The notes: generated from the letters alone by a model not told the origin. A stretch of DNA of 64,000 nucleotides from Caldicellulosiruptor morganii (GCF_026810225.1 NZ_CP113865.1:225001-289000), one strand, 5' to 3'; shown: positions 1-10,629, counted from the stretch's first letter. Made by a program: numbers and translations.

Positions 1-2091
<2,091 letters not shown>

Positions 2092-2172
2092 GAAAAAAGC
2101 CTTACCCTATTCACTTGCGAGGCTGCTTTATTTGAGATAGCCTGACAAGAGAAGAGTAAATATAGGTAACAA

Positions 2173-2290
<118 letters not shown>

Positions 2291-2370
2291 TTTTTATTTT
2301 TACCTCTGAGTGTTAAATTTTTAACAAAGATTTATATTCATAACTTACTTTTTGTCTTTTGAAATACTTA

Positions 2371-2529
2371 TTAAATGCCGACCACCAAAAATTTATTTAA
2401 AATAAAATTATTACCATATTCAAATTTCTTTTCTATTACGCTCCATTCATCTGGCAAAAGTATAGCTTGCTTTTTGGGAAGCCTTCTCAAGATGTATTTT
2501 CCTTTCGCAGCAAAATCTTTTTTATGTAA
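2371..2529 (-). pseudogene. possible relic of a small gene in the rRNA-encapsulin spacer
   Basis: The spacer 2291-2702 is AT rich and holds no intact gene. On the minus strand, 52 codons stay open without a usable start, just after an in-frame TGA. They read as a plausible charged C-terminus (ILRRLPKKQAILLPDEW and then VIEKKFEYGNN). This could be the tail of a lost gene. It could equally be chance, and I recognise no family. The rest of the spacer shows only AT-rich sequence that should hold the promoter of the next operon. Confidence 0.25.
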
Positions 2530-2702
2530 TCATACCTTATTATAATTTTACAGTAAATGGCTGGAAGTTACTTTTTAAATATGTTTTGGGAATGTTACCG
2601 AAATAATTTTAAAATATTTTTTAGCATAAAATGTTTACTCAATATTGTTTTTGGGTAAAAGAAAAATAGAAATTTGAATCTAATGGAGGAAGGAGAAAGA
2701 AG

Positions 2703-3074
2703 ATGCCAAGTTTTGCAAATCCATTTCAGGGAAATGTTAATCGCAAAATTACCAAAGAGGAGCTTATTCAGGCTATTCGTCTGGACATAGCATCAGAGCT
2801 TGAAGCAATATTTATTTACGACGCACATGTTATGGCAACTGATGACCCTATTGCCAGAAAAGTAATAGCTGATATTAGAGATGAGGAAAAAGCTCACGTG
2901 GGCGAGCTGATGACTCTTCTTAGAATTTTAGACCCCAAAGAGGCAGAACACTTTTTAGAAGGTGAGAAAGAAGTTAGAGAGATGATAAAGCAACTTGGTC
3001 TTGATGCGAACAAATCTTTAGAAAATATGGATTTTACTGTTGGTAGTTTAATAGAAGATAAGAAAGGAGAATAA
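2703..3074 (+). CDS. encapsulated ferritin-like protein (EncFtn), encapsulin cargo
   Basis: This protein of 123 residues belongs to the encapsulated-ferritin family, in which a dimer interface forms a di-iron ferroxidase centre and the protein is packed inside an encapsulin shell. The ligands known for the family are visible at the expected positions: Glu32 (SELEAIF), Glu62 and His65 (DEEKAH). The C-terminus carries a cargo-loading peptide of the expected kind, DFTVGSLI at about residues 110-117, followed by a short charged tail. A strong Shine-Dalgarno site (GGAGGAAGGAG) precedes the ATG. The stop lies six bases before the shell gene, so the two are surely co-transcribed. Expected role: oxidising and storing iron, and lowering peroxide stress. 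Confidence 0.93.
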   Translation: MPSFANPFQGNVNRKITKEELIQAIRLDIASELEAIFIYDAHVMATDDPIARKVIADIRDEEKAHVGELMTLLRILDPKEAEHFLEGEKEVREMIKQLGLDANKSLENMDFTVGSLIEDKKGE

Positions 3075-3080
3075 TTAATT

Positions 3081-3875
3081 ATGGATTTTTTACAAAGGGA
3101 AAATTCGCCATTGACTGAGAAGCAATGGCAACAAATAGACTTAACAGTCATTGAAACGGCAAAAAAGGTTTTGGTAGGTAGAAGGTTTTTGAGCATATTT
3201 GGACCATTAGGAGCACAGACTCAGACAATTGCAGCAGATATTTATGAAATTGCAGATACTCTTGAACCAAAGAGAAAGTATCTTCCTTTAAAGATGTTGT
3301 ATGAAGATTTTGAGCTTTTGTGGAATGATTTGGAATATTCTAAAAAGAATTTACTACCACTTGATATGTCTAAAGTGAGTTATGCGGCTCAAAACTGCGC
3401 TAAAAAAGAAGATGAGCTGATTTTTTGGGGATGCAATGAGCTTGGATTGGAAGGTATTATGACTGCAAAAGGTGTAAACAGATTGCAAAAGTCAGATTGG
3501 AAGACAGGTGAAAATGCTTACGTTGATGTTGCTAAGGGAGTAGAAATGCTTTTGCAAAAGGGATATGTGGGAAGCTTTGTACTTGTAATGAGCCCTGATT
3601 TGTTTGTTCAACTTCAGCGAATTCAGCCATCAACCGGTATGCTTGAGTATGAAAGGATAAGAAAATTTTTGGATGGAAATGTATATAAAACGCCTGTTCT
3701 GGGCAATGACAGAGCAGTTTTGCTCTCTTCGGATCCTTCAAGTATTGATTTGGTTATTGGTCAGGATATGATAACGGCATATGCAGGAAACAATAAGCTT
3801 GACCATGAGTTTAGAATATTTGAAACAGTTGTTTTGAGGATAAAAAGGAAAGATTCTATAGTAATTTTTGAGTGA
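3081..3875 (+). CDS. enc: encapsulin shell protein, family 1 (HK97 fold)
   Basis: The product is 264 residues, the usual length of family 1 encapsulins (linocin M18-like). It starts with the typical MDFLQRENSPLT and shows the family pattern GRRFLSIFGPLG near residues 33-44. Such proteins assemble into a hollow icosahedral nanocompartment in the cytoplasm. The ferritin-like cargo gene lies immediately upstream with a matching C-terminal loading peptide, which supports an iron-storage compartment. The next gene, 46 bases on, is a rubrerythrin with no terminator in between, so the three probably form one operon. Confidence 0.95.
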   Translation: MDFLQRENSPLTEKQWQQIDLTVIETAKKVLVGRRFLSIFGPLGAQTQTIAADIYEIADTLEPKRKYLPLKMLYEDFELLWNDLEYSKKNLLPLDMSKVSYAAQNCAKKEDELIFWGCNELGLEGIMTAKGVNRLQKSDWKTGENAYVDVAKGVEMLLQKGYVGSFVLVMSPDLFVQLQRIQPSTGMLEYERIRKFLDGNVYKTPVLGNDRAVLLSSDPSSIDLVIGQDMITAYAGNNKLDHEFRIFETVVLRIKRKDSIVIFE

Positions 3876-3921
3876 TAAATCTGGAAAAAATATTTAAATA
3901 AAAAATAAGGGGTGATTTACA

Positions 3922-4476
3922 ATGGCGGTTAAAAATGAAATGACAGCAGGCTTTCTGAGAGCTGCATATGGTGGTGAGAGTATGGCTCACATGCGTTATA
4001 TTCTCTGGGGCGAAATTGCTCAGAAGGAAGGTTTCCCGAATATTGCAAGACTGTTTAAAGCAATTTCATATGCAGAACAGGTCCATGCAAATAACCACTT
4101 TAGAGTATTGGGCGAGAGAAAAGGCGGCCATGCAGTTTCAGCCGATGCAATCTTTGGAGTAGGCAATACAGTAGAGAATTTGCAGGGTGCAATTGATGGC
4201 GAGCTTTTTGAAGTCAACCAGATGTATGATGTGTACCTCAATGCAGCAAAGTATCAGAATGAAAAAGATGCAGAAAGAAGTTTTCACTTTGCCATTGAGG
4301 CTGAGAAGATTCATGCACAGCTTTTCAAAAAAGCTCAGGATGCTGCAAAAGAAGGCAAGGATATTGAACTTAAAAGTGTTTATATTTGTCCTGTTTGCGG
4401 GCATACTGTTTTAGACCAAGCGCCTGAGTATTGCCCAATCTGCGGGACAAAGAGAGAGATGTACAAAGAGTTTTGA
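3922..4476 (+). CDS. rbr: rubrerythrin
   Basis: This 184-residue protein has an N-terminal four-helix ferritin-like domain with the di-iron ligands (GGESMAHMRY near 17-26, AEQVHANNH near 50-58, FAIEAEKIHAQ near 123-133). A C-terminal rubredoxin-like domain follows, with two Cys-x-x-Cys knuckles (CPVCG and CPICG) at about 154 and 171. Rubrerythrins reduce hydrogen peroxide in anaerobes, using electrons passed through the rubredoxin iron. The Shine-Dalgarno site AAGGGGTG sits before the ATG. The location behind cargo and shell genes of an iron nanocompartment fits a joint iron/peroxide role. The protein itself has no obvious encapsulin-loading tail. Confidence 0.95.
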   Translation: MAVKNEMTAGFLRAAYGGESMAHMRYILWGEIAQKEGFPNIARLFKAISYAEQVHANNHFRVLGERKGGHAVSADAIFGVGNTVENLQGAIDGELFEVNQMYDVYLNAAKYQNEKDAERSFHFAIEAEKIHAQLFKKAQDAAKEGKDIELKSVYICPVCGHTVLDQAPEYCPICGTKREMYKEF

Positions 4477-4487
4477 AAAACTTTTCT

Positions 4488-4520
4488 ATGGACTATCCAT
4501 GCTGGGATAGTCCATTTTTA
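4488..4520 (+). terminator. terminator of the encapsulin-rubrerythrin operon
   Basis: The inverted repeat TGGACTATCC / GGGATAGTCCA is separated by four bases and followed by TTTTTA. It starts about a dozen bases after the rubrerythrin stop codon. Confidence 0.8.
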
Positions 4521-4565
4521 TAAGAACAAATTGGTATTGACATTTTGTTTTTTTTTTTTTTAAAA

Positions 4566-4595
4566 TTGTTACAGAAAATTTTATACATTTATACT
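4566..4595 (+). promoter_or_regulatory. candidate sigma-A promoter of the small-gene cluster
   Basis: TTGTTA at 4566-4571 and TATACT at 4590-4595 are 18 bases apart and end about 25 bases before the ATG at 4620. A long T run (about 4546-4560) lies just upstream. The match is fair but not perfect. Confidence 0.4.
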
Positions 4596-4619
4596 TTAAA
4601 AGGGGGATGAGGAGTTAAT

Positions 4620-4997
4620 ATGAATACTATTCAAAAAGTAGCTCATCACGTTGTAAGTTCTATTGCCAATGATTTGCGTGAAAATACATTGACAAACATT
4701 GTATCAATTGCAGCAGGTGGAATAGGTGGAGGAGTGAAAGCGTACAGGGCTGCCACAAGTGGTTTTACAATGTTGGAAAGACAAGTTGCAAGTAAAACAG
4801 TAAGTGGAGTATTGAAAGGTATGGGTGAAGGATATTTTTTCGGGAAAGGTGCAGTAAGTGTTGTTGCAACTGTTACTAATAAAATAGCAAGTGTAGAAAA
4901 ATGGTTTGATAATACCAAAATCGGAAAAGGCATTGATAATGCCATTACAAAAGCAGAACATTGTTTGCACAAACTTATTGGTGGAGGCACATATTAA
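4620..4997 (+). CDS. small Gly/Ala-rich protein of unknown function
   Basis: I do not recognise this 125-residue protein. A strong Shine-Dalgarno (GGGGGATGAGGAG) precedes the ATG. The sequence has an amphipathic N-terminus, then a Gly-rich stretch (IAAGGIGGGVKAY) at about residues 30-42 and another (GMGEGYFFGKGAVSVVATV) near 77-95. Two Lys-rich helices follow, and the end is GGGTY. Gly-rich hydrophobic segments like these occur in membrane-active peptides and in pre-toxin regions, but there is no direct evidence for either role. It is followed after 27 bases by a small membrane protein gene and then by a third unknown gene, probably one transcript. Confidence 0.7.
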   Translation: MNTIQKVAHHVVSSIANDLRENTLTNIVSIAAGGIGGGVKAYRAATSGFTMLERQVASKTVSGVLKGMGEGYFFGKGAVSVVATVTNKIASVEKWFDNTKIGKGIDNAITKAEHCLHKLIGGGTY

Positions 4998-5024
4998 ACA
5001 TAACAAATAAAGGCAGGGAATATT

Positions 5025-5276
5025 ATGACTAACAATTTTAACACAAAAAGCTTTCTTTTTAAGGCATTCATTGTGTTTATTATTTTTATAACTATTATAA
5101 TAGGTTTAGTTATCATACCTATTTTAGGAAGTTTAGTAAATATAGTTTTAAAAGCTTTAAAAATTGAATGGCTTTGGTCGGTAGCTGCTTTTGGATTGGC
5201 GGGTTATTATGTTTACAAATTTATATCAAAGAGAATAAATAACAGGAAACTAAGGAAAGAAGGGAAGCAAGATTGA
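5025..5276 (+). CDS. small membrane protein, unknown
   Basis: This 83-residue protein has two predicted membrane segments. One covers about residues 10-40 (the run around FIVFIIFITIIIGLVIIP), and a weaker one lies near 50-64 (WLWSVAAFGLAGYYVYKF). The C-terminal tail is strongly basic (KRINNRKLRKEGKQD). Shine-Dalgarno AGGCAGGGA precedes the ATG. The stop codon overlaps the first codon of the next gene in the pattern ATTGA. Unknown family. The position between two other unknown small genes suggests a shared function, for example as membrane partner of the product at 4620-4997. Confidence 0.65.
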   Translation: MTNNFNTKSFLFKAFIVFIIFITIIIGLVIIPILGSLVNIVLKALKIEWLWSVAAFGLAGYYVYKFISKRINNRKLRKEGKQD

Positions 5277-5682
5277 AATTGTTGCAATTTATTCTTGTAA
5301 TGGTTTAGACGAAAATTATCAACCAGTAAATATAAAAAAGGTATTCAGCGAAATAGATGAATTTATAATTGTGTGGTGTCAAGCTAAGAATATAAAAAAG
5401 GAAAGCCAAGTTTCAATGGAATGGTATAATCCCGAGGAAAAACTTGTATTTACAATAAACATTGATATAAAACCTACAAACCAAGAGCGTCCTTACAGAT
5501 ATTTTTGGAGTGTTATGAGGTATAATTTTATAAATACAATCAAAGGAAAAGTGTTTGGTACATGGAAAGTAAAAATAAAACCTTTTAATATTGAATATGA
5601 ACTTGTAATAAAAGATTTAAAGAATTATAGCTTATTTAAAGAAGGCAAAACAATCAGTGGAATGTTTGATGAAACAATTTAA
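5272..5682 (+). CDS. unknown protein, probably with an ATT start overlapping the previous stop
   Basis: The open frame extends upstream of the first GTG (5371) back to a stop at 5251-5253, with coding-like sequence throughout (IEIVAIYSCNGLDENYQPV). The only sensible start close to a Shine-Dalgarno (AAAGAAGGGAAG) is ATT at 5272, which overlaps the preceding TGA as ATTGA and mimics the common ATGA coupling. The product would be about 136 residues, soluble and rich in aromatic residues (ERPYRYFWSVMRYNF, then GTWKVKIKPFNIEYEL), probably beta rich. I do not recognise the family. A GTG start at 5371 (103 residues) is the conservative alternative. A strong bidirectional terminator follows at 5749-5790. 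Confidence 0.55.
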   Translation: MEIVAIYSCNGLDENYQPVNIKKVFSEIDEFIIVWCQAKNIKKESQVSMEWYNPEEKLVFTINIDIKPTNQERPYRYFWSVMRYNFINTIKGKVFGTWKVKIKPFNIEYELVIKDLKNYSLFKEGKTISGMFDETI

Positions 5683-5748
5683 AATATTACATAAATATAG
5701 TACAAAAATTGATTATTTAAGAAGCACATAATAAAAACTAAAAAATCA

Positions 5749-5790
5749 GGGGCTGCTTATTCAAAATGAAGAGAAGCAGCCCATTTTCTA
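5749..5790. terminator. bidirectional terminator between the small-gene cluster and the aldo/keto reductase
   Basis: GGGGCTGCTT at 5749-5758 pairs with GAAGCAGCCC at 5773-5782. A-rich sequence on one side and T-rich on the other let it act on both strands. It separates the plus-strand small genes from the minus-strand reductase. Confidence 0.75.
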
Positions 5791-5809
5791 CTAAAAGAGA
5801 AATTAATAA

Positions 5810-6796
5810 TTATTTCAAAATCTCCTCAATCTCCCTCAGCTCCTGCTCAGAAAACTCAGTATTGGTGATGCATCCTGCGTTGTCTTCAATCTGTGAAACC
5901 TTGCTTGCGCCAACAATTACTGATGCTACAACTTTGTTGCGCAAAATCCACGAAAGTGCAAGCTGGGAGATTGTCTGCCCGCGACGTTTTGCAATCTCAC
6001 ATAGCTTTTTGACTTTTTCAATTCTCTCGGGTGTTATATCGCTTTCTTTTAAAAACACCCCTGATTTTTTAACTCTTGAATCTTCAGGGATTCCGTTTAA
6101 ATATCTATCTGTCAGAAGACCCTGGGCAAGAGGCGAATATATCACAGCACCCATTCCAAGCTCTTCTAAAACATCAAAAAGACCATTTTCAACATCTCTT
6201 GCAAACATGTTGTATCGAACCTGATTTACTATGAGTTTTAATCCCATTTGTTTGGCAGCAGAATAAGCCATTTTGGTTTGTTCAGGATTGTAATTTGATA
6301 TACCAGCGTACAGAGCTTTTCCGCTATGCACTGCCTGATACAGAGCCTCCATTGTCTCCTCAATTGGTGTTTCAGGGTCAGGTCTGTGGGAGTAGAAGAT
6401 GTCAACATAGTCAAGGTTCATTCTTTTAAGGCTCTGATCTAAACTTGCAAGAAGATACTTTTTTGAGCCCCAGTCGCCATACGGACCATCCCACATCTTG
6501 TAGCCTGCTTTGGTAGAGATGATAATTTCATCTCTATATGGTTTTAAATCAAACTTCAGGATCCTACCAAAATTTTCCTCAGCAGCACCCGGAGGTGGTC
6601 CGTAGTTGTTTGCCAGATCAAAGTGAGTGATTCCAAGGTCAAAAGCCCTGGTCACAATCTCACGCATATTTTCAAAAGATTCACCAAAGCCAAAGTTGTG
6701 CCAGAAACCAAGTGAGATAGCAGGAAGTTTTAGCCCGCTTTTCCCACAGCGAATGTAGTTCATATTACTGTACCTGTTTGGGTCGGCAGTATACAT
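5810..6796 (-). CDS. aldo/keto reductase, YghZ-like
   Basis: The 328-residue product belongs to the aldo/keto reductase superfamily, NADPH-dependent reductases with a TIM-barrel fold. The catalytic tetrad is visible: Asp in HFDLANNYG, the Tyr of that segment, Lys in IISTKAGYKMWDG, and His in IFYSHRPD. The pattern NYGPPPGAAEENFG and the ISNYNPEQ segment are typical of the YghZ / L-glyceraldehyde-3-phosphate reductase branch. It is transcribed alone against its neighbours. Probable substrate: small aldehydes such as methylglyoxal or glyceraldehyde 3-phosphate, by family knowledge only. Confidence 0.92.
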   Translation of the reverse strand: MYTADPNRYSNMNYIRCGKSGLKLPAISLGFWHNFGFGESFENMREIVTRAFDLGITHFDLANNYGPPPGAAEENFGRILKFDLKPYRDEIIISTKAGYKMWDGPYGDWGSKKYLLASLDQSLKRMNLDYVDIFYSHRPDPETPIEETMEALYQAVHSGKALYAGISNYNPEQTKMAYSAAKQMGLKLIVNQVRYNMFARDVENGLFDVLEELGMGAVIYSPLAQGLLTDRYLNGIPEDSRVKKSGVFLKESDITPERIEKVKKLCEIAKRRGQTISQLALSWILRNKVVASVIVGASKVSQIEDNAGCITNTEFSEQELREIEEILK

Positions 6797-6898
6797 ATGT
6801 TTTCAATCTCCTTTTAAAAGTTTTAATAATTTGATTTTAGCTTGATGATATGAATATTTCAATATAGTTTTGGCCCTGCTTCTAAATTCTCAATTGCA

Positions 6899-7438
6899 AT
6901 GAATATGAAAAAAAACTATAATATAGATAACAACACTTACAAAGGTTTTGAGGATGAATGGGGAATGGATGAGAGTATCAGGAAAGATGATAATTTAAAG
7001 CGAATAGAAGTTAAGATTGCGGGGATGAGTTATGTACTGAAGACTGACGAAGATGAAGAATACATAATGAAGATTGCAAACTTTATAAACAGGAAGATGT
7101 CCGAGGTTGTTGCAAATGAACCGCATCTTAGCACATCGCTTTCTGCTATGCTGACAGCATTCCTGATAACAGATGAGTATTTCAAGCACCTGCAGGAGTG
7201 TGAAGAGAAACTATCTAAGGATTCGGTGGATGTTGAAAAGTATGAATTTGAAATTGAACAGTACAGGGAAAAACTTAAAGATGCGGAAGAGAAAATAGCT
7301 CTTCAAACACAGCAAATTGAAAAGCTAAATGAAACTATTCAGAGCCTGAACCAGGAGCTTGAGAAGACAAAGCTTGAACTTGAAAAGACCAAAAAAGAGC
7401 TTGATGATTTTATAAATACCTTTGATGGTGACAGGTAA
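6899..7438 (+). CDS. zapA: ZapA-like cell division protein with long coiled coil
   Basis: The product has 179 residues. About residues 33-105 match the ZapA fold (IEVKIAGMSYVLKTDEDEEY, then ANFINRKM and a TAFLITDEY helix). The rest is a long coiled coil (EKLNETIQSLNQELEKTK). ZapA binds FtsZ and bundles the Z ring. Firmicutes versions often carry such extended coiled coils. No good Shine-Dalgarno is seen before either ATG (6899 or 6905), so the start is uncertain by two codons. The next gene begins one base after its stop, so a long co-transcribed run begins here. Confidence 0.85.
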   Translation: MNMKKNYNIDNNTYKGFEDEWGMDESIRKDDNLKRIEVKIAGMSYVLKTDEDEEYIMKIANFINRKMSEVVANEPHLSTSLSAMLTAFLITDEYFKHLQECEEKLSKDSVDVEKYEFEIEQYREKLKDAEEKIALQTQQIEKLNETIQSLNQELEKTKLELEKTKKELDDFINTFDGDR

Positions 7439-7439
7439 A

Positions 7440-8315
7440 ATGAAGCTGCTTTTTATATTTTTGGACGGTGTTGGTAAAGGGGAAAAAACTGTGCATAACC
7501 CCTTTTTTTATTACCATCCTGAAGCATATGATGTATTTTTAAAAAAAGGGATTGTGAGATTTCTGGATGCCACACTGCAAACACCGGGTCTTCCGCAGAG
7601 TGCAACCGGTCAGGTTACAATTTACTCTGGGATAAATGCTGCAAAAGAGGTTGGATTTCACATAAACGGTCAGATTACACCAAGCCTCAAAAAGATTATC
7701 AGCAGAAAGAATATATTTAAAACCTTAAAACAGCACCGGTTTAAAGTTGACTTTGCAAATGTCTATAGAAACGAGTATTTGCAAAAGCTATTAAATGATA
7801 GCAATTTTAAAATGTCTGTTACAAGCTACATGGCTCTTGTCAGCGGGGTTAAATTTAAGACAGCAGAGGACCTTTTAAAAGGTGAAGGTGTGTATTTTGA
7901 CATTACAAACCAGATCTTGATTGAGAGCGGCTATGATGTGCCTGTGTTTTCGCCGCAAAAGGCATCCGGGAATTTATTGAATATTTTAGCTAAAAATCAC
8001 TTTGTGCTGTTTGAACATTTTAAAACAGACATTGTGGGGCACTCCTGCGACCTTGAAGAAGCAAAGAAGCTTTTAAAACTCCTGGATGAATTTATAATGC
8101 ATACTCTCGAGAATCTTCCGGATGATGCATGTTTGATTGTGACATCCGACCATGGTAATATTGAAGATCTGTCTGTCAGAACTCATACTTTCAATCCTGT
8201 CCCGTTTCTGGCATATGGAAAAGGGCAGGAGATTTTTAATGATATGGATTCAATTGAGCAGGTATATAAATATATTTTAAAATATTTTGGGATTACAGAA
8301 GAGGGGTTAGAATAA
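7440..8315 (+). CDS. PGM-like metalloenzyme of the alkaline phosphatase superfamily
   Basis: With the start at ATG 7440, directly behind the previous stop, the product has 291 residues. It shows the metal-binding and nucleophile motifs of the 2,3-bisphosphoglycerate-independent phosphoglycerate mutase / phosphopentomutase group: FLDGVGKGE at the N-terminus, GLPQSATGQVTIYSG with the candidate Ser/Thr nucleophile near residue 50, VGHSCDLEEA, then TSDHGNIED and HTFNPVPFLAYG near the C-terminus. It is much shorter than real phosphoglycerate mutase because the inserted phosphotransferase domain is missing. It is therefore more likely a phosphatase or phosphomutase of unknown substrate. Confidence 0.85.
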   Translation: MKLLFIFLDGVGKGEKTVHNPFFYYHPEAYDVFLKKGIVRFLDATLQTPGLPQSATGQVTIYSGINAAKEVGFHINGQITPSLKKIISRKNIFKTLKQHRFKVDFANVYRNEYLQKLLNDSNFKMSVTSYMALVSGVKFKTAEDLLKGEGVYFDITNQILIESGYDVPVFSPQKASGNLLNILAKNHFVLFEHFKTDIVGHSCDLEEAKKLLKLLDEFIMHTLENLPDDACLIVTSDHGNIEDLSVRTHTFNPVPFLAYGKGQEIFNDMDSIEQVYKYILKYFGITEEGLE

Positions 8316-8322
8316 AAGTGCC

Positions 8323-10626
8323 ATGGGTAGGGTAGAGCTTTTATCACCGGCTGGTGGCTTTGAAGAGCTGATAGCGGCAATTCAGTCCGGGGCAGATGCT
8401 GTGTACATTGGTGCAAAGGAGTTTTCGGCACGTTCATATGCAAAGAACTTCTCAGAAGATGAACTGATCAGAGCTATAGATTACTGCCATGAAAGAGGAA
8501 AAAGGATTTACCTTGCCATAAATACATTGATTTACGATGAAGAAATAGAGAGGGCTTTGAGGCTTTTGGAACTTGCCTATAAAGAAGGAATTGATGCAGC
8601 AATTGTTCAGGACCTGGGTCTTGTTGATATAATCAAAAGAGAGTTTGCAGATTTGCCCATTCATGCAAGCACCCAGATGACAATCCACAGCACGCCCGGT
8701 GCAAATGTACTTTTTCAGCTTGGAGTAAAAAGGGTTGTTCTGGCAAGAGAACTTGGTATTGATGAGATAAAGAATATCAAAAAGGGATCTGGTATTGAGG
8801 TTGAAGTTTTTGTCCACGGTGCACTCTGTATTTCATACTCCGGGCAATGCCTTTTTTCAAGCATACTTTTCAAAAGAAGCGGTAACCGTGGACAGTGTGC
8901 TCAGCCATGCAGGCTTTATTATAAGCTTCTTGACAAAGACAAAAATGTGACAGATGAAAGTTATGTTTTGTCGCCAAAAGACATATGCCTTTTGGAATAT
9001 GTTCCGGACCTGATTAGGGCAGGGGTTGACTCTTTCAAGATTGAAGGAAGGCTTAAGGATAAATATTATGTTCATACAGTCACTTCTATTTACAGAAAGT
9101 ATATAGACATGTACTATGAAAAGGGTAGGATTGAAATCGACAGGGAAGACAAAAACAAACTCTTTCTTGTTTTCAACAGGGGGAATTTCAGCAGCGGGTA
9201 TTTTGAAAATCCTTCCTATGAAAATCTCATTTTCAGGTTAGCACCCAACAACACAGGGCTTTTGATAGGCAGTTTTTATTTCAAAGATGGAAGGGTTTTT
9301 GTAAAAACCTCGTATGACTTTACAAATGGTGATATAATTGCATTTAGAAACCATAAATTTGAAGAGGTTTTGCTTGAGGTAAGTGGCAATGTGGCAAAGA
9401 AGAATGCCAGTATTTTCGAGGTGGATATTGACCCAAAGAGGAAAGAAGCGCTGAGGAATTTTTCACAGGGTAAAGTTTTCCTTGTAAAAAGCAAAAAGCT
9501 TGAAGATGAGATAGACCGGGTTTTAAAAAGAGAGAAAAAGTTCAGGCAGGTGGATTTTGAGGTTACAATAAAAAGAGGAGAAAGTATAAAAGCTGTTGCC
9601 AGGGCAGACCATTTTGAAGCCTTTGCAACAGGCCCTGTGCCACAGCAGGCACAGTCAAAGCCAACAACCTACAAAAATGTCCTGGATAGCTTTTCAAAGC
9701 TTGGTGGCACTGTTTTTGAGCCTGGCGAATTTAAAGCTGATATTGACCACAATCTATTTGTCAGGGTTTCTGATTTGAATCTCCTGCGAAAAGAAGTGAT
9801 TGAGAAGCTGTCAGAAACAATTGTTTTGTCTTTTAAAAGAGATCTTCAAAAGCCTCTTGAAGTATTTTCTTATTCACCTGAAATACAAGCTTGTAAGAAA
9901 AAAACTCTGCCTGAAAAGTTTTCATTTGTGGTTGATTCGTATTTGCAGTACCGGAAGGTAAAGGAATTTTTGAATTTGCACAGAATTGAAAACTGCGACA
10001 TATATATTCCATACACATTGATTTTTGAACATGAATTTTCAGAAGATGACATTGTGTACTTTGACAGAGTTACACACGACAGCGACCTTGAAAAAGTGGA
10101 TGTTGAAGCTTTGAAAAAAAGAGGATTCAAAAGGGTTTTAATAAGAAACCTCGGGCAGTATCAGCTTTTGAAAGGTCATTTTGATCTGTACTTTGATTAC
10201 AGCTTCAATGTTGTAAATTCTTTTGCAGTGAATTTTGCAAAGAATCTTGGTGCAAAGAGGATTTGCTTATCCTGCGAGCTTTCAAAAAAGCAGCTTGAAA
10301 GGATATGGGAAAGAAGTTCAGATGATCTTGAGATAGAAGTTATAGTTTTCTGGCGCATTCCGCTTATGATAAACAAACTCAAATTTTTTGAAAAAGGCTC
10401 ATATTTGCAGGACAGAAAAGGCGAGCTTTTGAAGCTGATTTCTACCCAGACTTTGAAAAATGAGATTTTAAACCCGGCAATTTTGTACATTGATGACAAA
10501 GCTGTTCCTGCCGATGTTATAAGATTCGATTTTACAGGCTTTTGTGCAGATGAAATCACGGATGTGCTTGAAAATTACTTTGAGTCAAAGAGTGTAAATT
10601 TTAAATTTACAAAGGGGTACTATTGA
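8323..10626 (+). CDS. peptidase U32 family protein with C-terminal DUF3656-like region
   Basis: This 767-residue protein starts with the classic U32 sequence ELLSPAGGFEELIAAIQSGADAVYIG. It carries the cysteine-containing signature around GNRGQCAQPCR near residue 190 and FKIEGRLKD near 232. U32 proteins such as RlhA and TrhP act in hydroxylation of rRNA or tRNA bases. The old name collagenase-like protease is poorly supported. The large C-terminal half matches the layout of long U32 proteins carrying DUF3656. It lies 7 bases after the previous gene and 3 bases before the next, so it is in the same transcript. Confidence 0.92.
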   Translation: MGRVELLSPAGGFEELIAAIQSGADAVYIGAKEFSARSYAKNFSEDELIRAIDYCHERGKRIYLAINTLIYDEEIERALRLLELAYKEGIDAAIVQDLGLVDIIKREFADLPIHASTQMTIHSTPGANVLFQLGVKRVVLARELGIDEIKNIKKGSGIEVEVFVHGALCISYSGQCLFSSILFKRSGNRGQCAQPCRLYYKLLDKDKNVTDESYVLSPKDICLLEYVPDLIRAGVDSFKIEGRLKDKYYVHTVTSIYRKYIDMYYEKGRIEIDREDKNKLFLVFNRGNFSSGYFENPSYENLIFRLAPNNTGLLIGSFYFKDGRVFVKTSYDFTNGDIIAFRNHKFEEVLLEVSGNVAKKNASIFEVDIDPKRKEALRNFSQGKVFLVKSKKLEDEIDRVLKREKKFRQVDFEVTIKRGESIKAVARADHFEAFATGPVPQQAQSKPTTYKNVLDSFSKLGGTVFEPGEFKADIDHNLFVRVSDLNLLRKEVIEKLSETIVLSFKRDLQKPLEVFSYSPEIQACKKKTLPEKFSFVVDSYLQYRKVKEFLNLHRIENCDIYIPYTLIFEHEFSEDDIVYFDRVTHDSDLEKVDVEALKKRGFKRVLIRNLGQYQLLKGHFDLYFDYSFNVVNSFAVNFAKNLGAKRICLSCELSKKQLERIWERSSDDLEIEVIVFWRIPLMINKLKFFEKGSYLQDRKGELLKLISTQTLKNEILNPAILYIDDKAVPADVIRFDFTGFCADEITDVLENYFESKSVNFKFTKGYY

Positions 10627-10629
10627 AAG

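Noticed and set aside
5766-6224. 152-codon plus-strand frame
   Set aside because: It is the mirror of the aldo/keto reductase gene and begins within the bidirectional terminator.
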